This document shows positions 60,224 through 64,000 of a stretch of DNA of 64,000 bases, one piece after another. The notes under the pieces are model-generated. The model ran no database searches and was not told where the DNA came from. It worked only from the letters and a program-made list of their open reading frames with translations. The stretch is from the NCBI RefSeq assembly GCF_947507565.1, contig NC_089182.1, positions 3,100,001 through 3,164,000 of the forward strand, given 5' to 3'. Source of the DNA: Oscarella lobularis (taxonomy: Eukaryota; Porifera; Homoscleromorpha; Homosclerophorida; Oscarellidae). Position numbers and translations under genes: made by a program. Each line of letters opens with the position of its first letter. The stretch's first letter is position 1.

Positions 60224-61223
60224 CTAGTTATCAGGAAAAGCGGCGCTCACTCTTTCCTGCACCGCTTTTGGCGCCGTAAACATAGGATTATTGAGACCCA
60301 TGAGAAGTTGGTTCTCGATCGGATGAAAATTGGCCTCGCTGAGAGGATTCTCGACGATTGCCTTGACGAGACCGCCGCGACCTTCGCCTTCGTCGCTGCA
60401 CAGAAAGAGAAGATCGACGTTGACGAACGGGATCACGTGGCGCTCGTTCAGCCACGTATCGACGGCGTACAACAGATCTCTGCACAAGGTACAGTAAAAA
60501 GTAAATGCGACGTTCGCTCTTTCGTACCGATGCGGATAGAGCATTGCGTAATCATTGTCTCGATTCTCAACAGCGTCTTCTAAATTGATGAATTTTGTTT
60601 CGACAGATGGCGGTCCCAGGGGATCATCTAGAGGAAGGTTTGAAGATCGCGGCTCTCTGAGTCTTTCCTTCCTCACCTTCTACTGGAACAGGTATAACGT
60701 AGAACAGAAGAATGTCGTGTTGTTTTAGGTTCGGCTTGGCTTGCACAGACACGGAATAAGCTTCAGATACTGAAAAGATTCATTAGTGGTCCATATACAG
60801 CTGTTTAGAACTTTGTACCATCGAATCCTGTCTGACGCTTCAATGTCGCCAGAGCGAGCTCTTCGGGATTCTCGCCGGCTTTGACAATGTTCGTCGGAAA
60901 GTGCCAACGCCCATTTTGTCCCTCGCGAATGAGACAGACGCTGTAGTCTTCCGGCGTGTACTCGCCTTGACTGGCGACGCGCTTTACGGCTGCCACGGCA
61001 ACGTGCAGCCGTGGTCTGGGAAAGAGCATGACAGGGGGAATACAAAGTTGCTAATTAGAAACCTTTGGCGTTGCATCGTTGACACGGCGGACGGTCCACG
61101 TCGAGACGGTAGGCTTGGAGCTGATGATTTTGAAGTGGTGTCATTGGCTGAAATTTTGTCGCCACTGTCGTTGTCGCTGCTGCTATTACTGCTGCTGCTG
61201 CTGCTGCTGCTGTCAAGGTCCAT
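60224..61223 (-). CDS. Nudix-like protein lacking an intact Nudix box
   Basis: Exons run from ATG 61223 (MDLDSSSSSS) through about 61046, then 61026-60805, 60768-60672 and 60633-60224. Splicing at CAAAG|GTTTCT to PRLHVAVAAVKRVASQ is frame-consistent. The core reads YSVCLIREGQNGRWHFPTNI then GENPEELALATLKRQTGFDG. This matches a Nudix beta-sheet and helix, but the box GX5EX7REUXEEXGU lacks the REUxEE glutamates, so hydrolase activity is doubtful. The C-terminal 150 residues (VETKFINLEDAVENRDND, WLNERHVIPFVNVDLLFL) are not recognised. The serine run comes from a CTG repeat at 61166-61212. ATG 61295 is an alternative start. Confidence 0.65.
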
Positions 61224-61358
61224 ACCCTGTTTACTTAGCGAAGGAGGCGGGGCTCTTGAGAATACGGGTGATTGACTGACCCGCCTACGTTCCACCTCAG
61301 CGTGACGTCAGCCAACCAAATGATCGCGACGACCATCGATTCCGAACGACTATAGGAC

Positions 61359-63363
61359 ATGAAAAAGGCTCGAAAAGCGTCGCGCGACGAAACGGGCGTG
61401 AGTGGGGTTTCCATAGGGCCGCGAAGGCCGAACGCGCGTGACTTTGCGTGTGCGCAGGGTCTAGGAAGTCCGAGCGTCTTCCACGCGACGGTAGTGATAT
61501 TTCTAGAGTTCTTCGCATGGGGACTACTGACCGGCCCCATGATAACAGTAAGAAAACAAGGAGAATTCTCTTTACGCATACCAATGGGGGATGGGATTAG
61601 GTTCTAGGCGAAACGTTCAGTAGTCACACTCTACTGATGAATGGCTTAGTACAGGGAGTGAAGGTGGACAGTAGGATGGCTTGGATTTATTATTGTGAAA
61701 ATGGGAATTTTTAGGGGTTCTTGTCTTTTTTGAGCGCTCCACTCATCGGCGCCTTATCCGACGTTTGGGGTCGAAAGTCGTTCTTGTTGCTCTCTGTCTT
61801 CTTCACGTGTTTACCTATACCGCTAATGAAAATGAGTGCAGGGTGAGTTTCTAGCTCAATATATAGCCAAAGTAGTCATAGATCCCCTAAAGTGTTAGGC
61901 AATTGTTCTATAGACAAAACGATATGTAGAGCACCCGTAGTAACTAGAAGAGGCTCTAGCGTTGTCTAACAATGATCTTCCTCCCCTAGTTGGTATTTCG
62001 CCGTGTACTCTTTGTCCGGCCTATTCGCCGTCACGTTCAGCGTCGTTTTCGCCTACGTCGCCGACATAACGGACGAAAGCGAGCGCAGCACCGCCTACGG
62101 GCAAGTGTCGGCGACGTTTGCCGCGAGCTTCGTCACCAGTCCGGCCCTCGGCGCCTTTCTCAGCGCCAAATTCGGCGACGGAGTCGTCGTTCTGTTTGCC
62201 ACCTGCATATCCGTACTCGATCTCCTTTTCATTCTAATCGTCGTTCCCGAATCGTTGCCAGAAAGAGTTCGACCGGCTTCGTGGGGCGCGCCGATATCGT
62301 GGGAACAAGCTGATCCGTTTCAGGTACAGTATGATAGGGAGGTTGGATGAGTTGGTTAGCTTACTCCTATTATTATGTTTTTAGTCCATTCGAAAGATTG
62401 GTCAGGATAGAAATATTCTTCGTCTAATGATTATAGTATTTTTGTCCTATCTACCGGAAGCTGGGCAGTATTCGTGCCTGTTTATCTATTTGACTAAGGT
62501 TCTCTATATCTCTCTATTTATGAAAATTCAGATGATGAATTTGTTTTAGGTAATAGGGTTTGGTCGACAGGACGTTGCAATGTTTATAGCTATTGTGGGT
62601 CTGCTTTCCGTCGTGGCACAGGTGATGCTAAGACGAATTTCATTGAGTCCTCGTCTCATTTCTTTTTATCAGACTTTGCTGCTGGGAATGCTGATTAGCA
62701 CTGTAGGTAATAGACGATGTATAATCGTGGGGCTCCTCTTCCAGTTCATTCAGCTGGCTTGCTTTGGAATGAGCACCGAACCTTGGTATGAATCGACTCG
62801 CCTGGAATGATATACATTGGATAGCTGTTCTTTTCTTCCAGGATGATGTGGTCAGCTGGTTGTCTCGCCGCCTTTTCAGCCATAACGTATCCGGCGATCA
62901 CGGCGCTGGTTTCAAAAAACGCGGAAGACGATCAGCAAGGTATATTCATTCTATTTGCATTGCCACAAACAGTCGTATGCTGCGATTCAACTACAGGGGC
63001 TGTCCAAGGCATAGTGACTGGTATACGCGGCCTCTGCAATGGACTCGGTCCTGCCGCATTCGGTCTACTCTTTGGCTTATTTCACGTTGACCTAACGGAG
63101 CCTCACGATGCCGCTGAAGCGCGGAATCAAACGGTATCATCTGTTAGGGTAAATAGCGTCATCGTGTGCATTTCTGGTAACTATAACAAGCTATCTCTTT
63201 GCGCGTTTCCTAGGAAATGCCTGGGGCTTCTTTTCTGTTTGGGGCCCTACTAGTCTTCCTTGCCGCCGTTGTGACTTTATTTCTTCGTGACGCCCACTCA
63301 AAGCAGATCGGTTCTGCATCAGAATCGCCTCGCAAGGAACTGTTGACCAAACTAGGACCCTAA
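61359..63363 (+). CDS. MFSD14: MFSD14/HIAT1-type major facilitator transporter
   Basis: The first exon, 61359-61547, ends in VVIFLEFFAWGLLTGPMIT. Later exons continue GETFSSHTLLMNGLVQGVK, FLSAPLIGALSDVWGRKSFL, SVVFAYVADITDESERS, WGAPISWEQADPF, FLSYLPEAGQYS and GIRGLCNGLGPAAFG. These are almost word for word the signatures of vertebrate MFSD14A/B (HIAT1). The protein has 12 predicted helices and the MFS motif GALSDVWGRK between helices 2 and 3. The stop is at 63361. Family members sit in endomembranes or Golgi and their substrates are not settled. About nine exons with short introns. It diverges from the Nudix-like gene with a gap of about 135 bases. Confidence 0.93.
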
Positions 63364-63651
63364 AATTCACATTCATGCATAATTTTTATTTCGCCATGAT
63401 TAGAGACAGTGATGAAATATAATTCCTAGCTGCATGCGTACTAGTTGCGCAATAGTCGAGAAATAAAAGAAAGTTGGCGAAATAGCTACCGGGCTCGCCT
63501 AAGCCAAAATGCACGCGCGATTGGTAAAAATGAAGAAGTTCAAGGAGCAGACAATATACGACTTTCTTAGATGAACATCGAAACAGAAAGAAAAACCGAC
63601 GAATCATGCACACATTCATCAATTATTGTTCGAAAGAAAGCAGTTGCCTCC
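63364..63651. other. convergent 3' flanks, no gene
   Basis: This is a short AT-rich spacer between the end of MFSD14 and the end of the minus-strand cysteine-rich gene. Both genes terminate into it. I see no further feature. Confidence 0.6.
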
Positions 63652-64000
63652 TCACTGAAACCATGCTGAAACGATCAACGCCACCGTTGTCGTGATAGCA
63701 AATAACCCAACACTGGATTTTGCCAGCGAAGCGGCGTTGATTTCATAGTAGCCTTTCCAGCTTTTGGAATCACTGCACTGATCGTCGATTATGCAGTGAA
63801 GCTTGATGACACAGGATTGGTCGTCAGTGCTAATAGTAACGTCGCCGTCCGTCTTTGTGACGTTGATTTGCTTGCCTGATTGTGCTTCGCAACGCCTTGC
63901 CTGGTCCTGTTCCACGGTGCAACGTATCTCAGTCATGGTGCTATCTTGCTCGCATGCTGGGCTTGTTTGGTGGCTATACGAAATAGTAAGGGCGTTATTT
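63652..64000 (-). CDS. third member of the cysteine-rich family (paralog C), 5' part outside window
   Basis: The frame is open to the right edge and ends at 63652. It carries the last module of the family seen at 53925 and 56047. A cysteine-rich part is followed by VTISTDDQSCVIKLHC, then CSDSKSWKGYYE, the same C...W-x-G-x-Y closing motif. A hydrophobic tail (SVGLFAITTTVALIVSAW) resembles a GPI signal. Overall similarity to A and B is low outside the cysteine and W-G-Y positions, so this copy is older than the tandem pair. The number of modules and the signal peptide lie outside the window. Confidence 0.7.
   Translation of the reverse strand, partial: NNALTISYSHQTSPACEQDSTMTEIRCTVEQDQARRCEAQSGKQINVTKTDGDVTISTDDQSCVIKLHCIIDDQCSDSKSWKGYYEINAASLAKSSVGLFAITTTVALIVSAWFQ

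Overview
This window is animal nuclear DNA. Genes are intron-rich and packed tightly on both strands. Most introns are about 50-120 bases, many with GT-AG ends and several with GC-AG ends, and intergenic gaps are often only 50-500 bases. The protein set is metazoan: a type IV collagen with a C-terminal NC1 (double C4) domain, a receptor tyrosine phosphatase with Ig and FN3 domains, a KANK-type ankyrin protein, NASP, MFSD14/HIAT1 and WDR70. Type IV collagen together with a very compact genome suggests a homoscleromorph sponge (Oscarella-like). That placement is inference from the genes, not a database match.

Layout, left to right. At 1-2520 (-) lies an EH-domain/DPF endocytic adaptor that runs off the left edge. 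It diverges from an SH3-domain gene (2723-3924, +). A gene-free stretch follows: a possible structured RNA locus (4573-5130), a 4.2-kb minisatellite of a 9-base unit (5338-9528), and a small TIR-bounded element (9529-10239). NASP (+) comes next. Four minus-strand genes follow: an HNH-nuclease/AT-hook protein, a TKL kinase with an N-terminal short repeat, a mitochondrial carrier, and a giant coiled-coil protein ending in KANK-type ankyrins (17149-24760). A minus-strand receptor phosphatase (25156-32672) diverges from an LRR/cysteine-rich multi-pass receptor (33196-37678, +). Type IV collagen (38874-44637, +), a Gfo/Idh/MocA oxidoreductase and WDR70 follow.

The right third is the most unusual part. 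A HisA-type histidine-biosynthesis isomerase (-) shares a 57-base divergent promoter with a degenerate kinesin-like protein carrying a C-terminal DEP-like domain (+). An ankyrin-repeat gene follows. Its last exon was duplicated together with the next gene, giving two tandem 2.1-2.2-kb units. Each unit carries an intronless gene for a secreted, probably GPI-anchored protein built from four copies of a cysteine-rich 'CCC...W-x-G-x-Y/F' module that I do not recognise. A third member of the same family is cut by the right edge. Between them lie a kelch/coiled-coil gene, a degenerate Nudix-like gene and MFSD14.

The genes do not form one pathway. Several are cell-surface or extracellular-matrix components (phosphatase receptor, LRR receptor, collagen IV, the cysteine-rich family). 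The best candidates for something undescribed are the cysteine-rich family, the kinesin-DEP fusion, the HNH/AT-hook protein and the short-repeat TKL kinase. All exon structures were read by eye from splice signals and reading frame. They are most reliable where a frame-consistent exon chain is stated.
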